64,000 bases of DNA from Gracilibacillus massiliensis (GTDB lineage: Bacteria; Bacillota; Bacilli; Bacillales; Amphibacillaceae): contig NZ_CZRP01000011.1 in the NCBI RefSeq assembly GCF_001458115.1, forward strand, positions 62,001-126,000. Reading direction: 5' to 3'. Position numbers and translations under genes: made by a program. This document shows, one piece after another, positions 63,966 to 64,000 of this stretch (within the stretch, counting starts at the first letter, position 1; every line of letters starts with the position of its first letter). Below the pieces are notes generated by a model. It made no database searches. It saw nothing but the letters and a program-made list of their open reading frames with translations, and was not told where the DNA came from.

Positions 63966-64000
63966 GGCTGTTACATTAAAACAACATAGTGTAAGAAACA

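Overview
The window is a low-GC, AT-rich chromosomal segment from a Gram-positive bacterium of the Bacillaceae. The evidence is strong AGGAGG-type ribosome binding sites, frequent GTG/TTG starts, a bacillithiol-linked YtxJ protein, XpaC/YaaN, CsbD with a sigma-B-like promoter, a LicT/BglP system with antiterminator RNAs, catabolite-responsive (cre) elements, a Zur-type box and a Bce-type resistance module. A halophilic genus near Gracilibacillus, Virgibacillus or Oceanobacillus would fit, but the sequence alone does not fix the genus. I saw no rRNA, tRNA, CRISPR array, intact insertion sequence or prophage.

Layout. 0.2-11.9 kb: small redox and regulator units. These are an old yellow enzyme with a divergent Lrp-type regulator, a PadR-DUF2812 pair whose promoter spacer is itself a palindrome, a fasciclin-domain exported protein, the RlmD-type 23S rRNA methyltransferase, an SDR oxidoreductase and a quinone-reductase-like flavoprotein each beside a MarR regulator, a DUF2935 protein and an AEC-family carrier. 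12.2-16.5 kb: a secreted CE1-like esterase under a cre site, a short MazG-like protein, a HAD phosphatase and two unknowns. 16.6-22.9 kb (minus strand): one tightly overlapping operon encoding a PHP phosphoesterase, a sugar-phosphate isomerase-like TIM barrel, SurE and a ferric/sugar-phosphate-type ABC importer. I read it as a candidate organophosphate scavenging system.

23.3-33.3 kb: a HepT/MntA toxin-antitoxin pair, small membrane proteins, a YehS-like DUF1456 protein, a 21-bp-period repeat cluster, a tRNA-dihydrouridine synthase, a SEC-C protein, a TetR regulator with a YhgE/Pip membrane protein, and xpaC-yaaN. 33.5-41.4 kb: a beta-glucoside regulon (LicT antiterminator, BglP PTS permease, two 6-phospho-beta-glucosidases) with two antiterminator/terminator RNA switches, followed by a GH51 arabinofuranosidase with its own cre site. 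41.6-43.5 kb: a 51-residue membrane protein, YtxJ, an isochorismatase-like hydrolase and CsbD.

43.7-47.8 kb: an operon of response regulator, histidine kinase, lipoprotein and a degenerate ECF-like sigma factor, followed by eight hairpin units repeated every 52 bp. 47.8-57.1 kb: a soluble PAS-MCP protein and a hydantoinase/oxoprolinase (HyuA-HyuB) operon with a PotABCD-type ABC importer. 57.1-64 kb: PadR-HAAS under a long perfect inverted repeat, a complete Bce-type two-component/ABC transporter module with a recognisable BceR site, and a ZinT-family zinc lipoprotein behind a near-consensus Zur box.

The least conventional items are the organophosphate operon, the sigma-lipoprotein-kinase operon, the two phased repeat arrays, the PadR half-site that recurs 8 kb away, and two genes whose best ribosome binding site points at an ATC codon (one of them also with an apparent frameshift).
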